Below, in pieces: positions 5,389-5,573 of a stretch of 5,573 nucleotides of DNA. A model generated the notes under the pieces. That model worked only from the letters and a program-made list of their open reading frames with translations, did not search any database and had not been told where the DNA came from. The translations under genes and the position numbers were made by a program. Every line of letters starts with the position of its first letter. Position 1 is the stretch's first letter. The stretch lies in assembly GCA_934358235.1 (NCBI GenBank), contig CAKRKK010000162.1, positions 1-5,573 on the forward strand, written 5' to 3'. Source of the DNA: an uncultured Lachnospira sp. GTDB lineage: Bacteria > Bacillota > Clostridia > Lachnospirales > Lachnospiraceae.

Positions 5389-5573
5389 CTATTCGAAAGT
5401 ATATATATCGCACTTTCTGTTAAAAAGTCCATTTTTATACACCAGTACATGCTCTTTATATGTAATAGAATCCTTTGAATACATAAAAGGCTCTTCCCTG
5501 TATAACAGACACTCATATCCTGCTGCTTTATATGAATTCATCGCCTTGGCTGCTCTTTTATGCACCTGCTTAT
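5389..5573 (-). CDS. C-terminal 60 codons of an unrecognised protein (runs off the right edge)
   Basis: One minus-strand frame is open from the right edge to a TAG at 5391-5389, while the other two minus frames contain stops early on. The first whole codon begins at 5571. The fragment begins KQVHKRAAKAMNSYKAAGYE, continues through REEPFMYSKDSITYKEHV, and ends RKCDIYTFE. The mix of charged, aromatic and small residues looks like a real soluble C-terminus, and codon use resembles its neighbours. I do not recognise the family from this piece. No terminator is obvious in the 117 bases between its stop and the hydrolase start, so the two genes could be co-transcribed. The chance that this is only an incidental open stretch is moderate, because 60 codons is short. 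Confidence 0.6.
   Translation of the reverse strand, partial: KQVHKRAAKAMNSYKAAGYECLLYREEPFMYSKDSITYKEHVLVYKNGLFNRKCDIYTFE

Noticed and set aside
1..5573. Mobile elements, CRISPR arrays, tRNA or rRNA genes, toxin-antitoxin pairs or a new defence system
   Set aside because: No transposase motif, terminal repeats, regularly spaced repeats, cloverleaf or paired small genes were seen. The genes are evenly spaced and similar in base composition.

Overview
The window is about 5.6 kb of low-GC DNA with every supported gene on the minus strand. It looks like the chromosome of an anaerobic Firmicute of the Clostridia, most likely Lachnospiraceae. The grounds are the AT-rich codon use, strong AGGA/GGAG ribosome binding sites, the gene order Rrf2 regulator-sufC-sufB-sufD (a common clostridial SUF arrangement), and an uncharacterised protein whose C-terminal pattern I associate from memory with Lachnospiraceae. 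The genus cannot be fixed from this sequence.

Layout in transcription order, right to left. Bases 5573-5389 hold the last 60 codons of an unrecognised gene that enters from the right edge. Bases 5271-4381 encode a complete alpha/beta hydrolase of the hormone-sensitive-lipase-like esterase family, followed by a perfect 15-bp hairpin with a U-tract (4300-4259). Bases 4140-3448 encode a 230-residue lysine/acid-rich cytosolic protein of unknown function, followed by a long rho-independent terminator (3399-3352). The SUF region comes next: a near-consensus sigma-A promoter overlapped by a 27-bp imperfect palindrome (3292-3259), a leader of about 110 nt with an inverted repeat, an Rrf2/IscR-like regulator with three clustered cysteines (3141-2719), sufC (2637-1891), sufB (1816-410) and the start of sufD (350 to beyond the left edge).

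How the parts fit: SufB, SufC and SufD form the ATP-driven scaffold complex that builds Fe-S clusters. The Rrf2 protein sits first in the same unit and carries a plausible cluster-binding cysteine set, so it probably senses Fe-S status and represses its own promoter and therefore the whole suf unit. The rest of the operon (typically a SufS cysteine desulfurase and SufU) would be expected beyond the left edge but is not visible. The hydrolase and the unknown protein lie upstream, each closed off by its own terminator, so nothing ties them to Fe-S assembly.

I found no mobile element, CRISPR array, tRNA, rRNA or convincing new defence or biosynthetic system. The least explained items are the 230-residue protein, the operator/promoter and leader structure in front of the regulator, and the cysteine spacing of the regulator.
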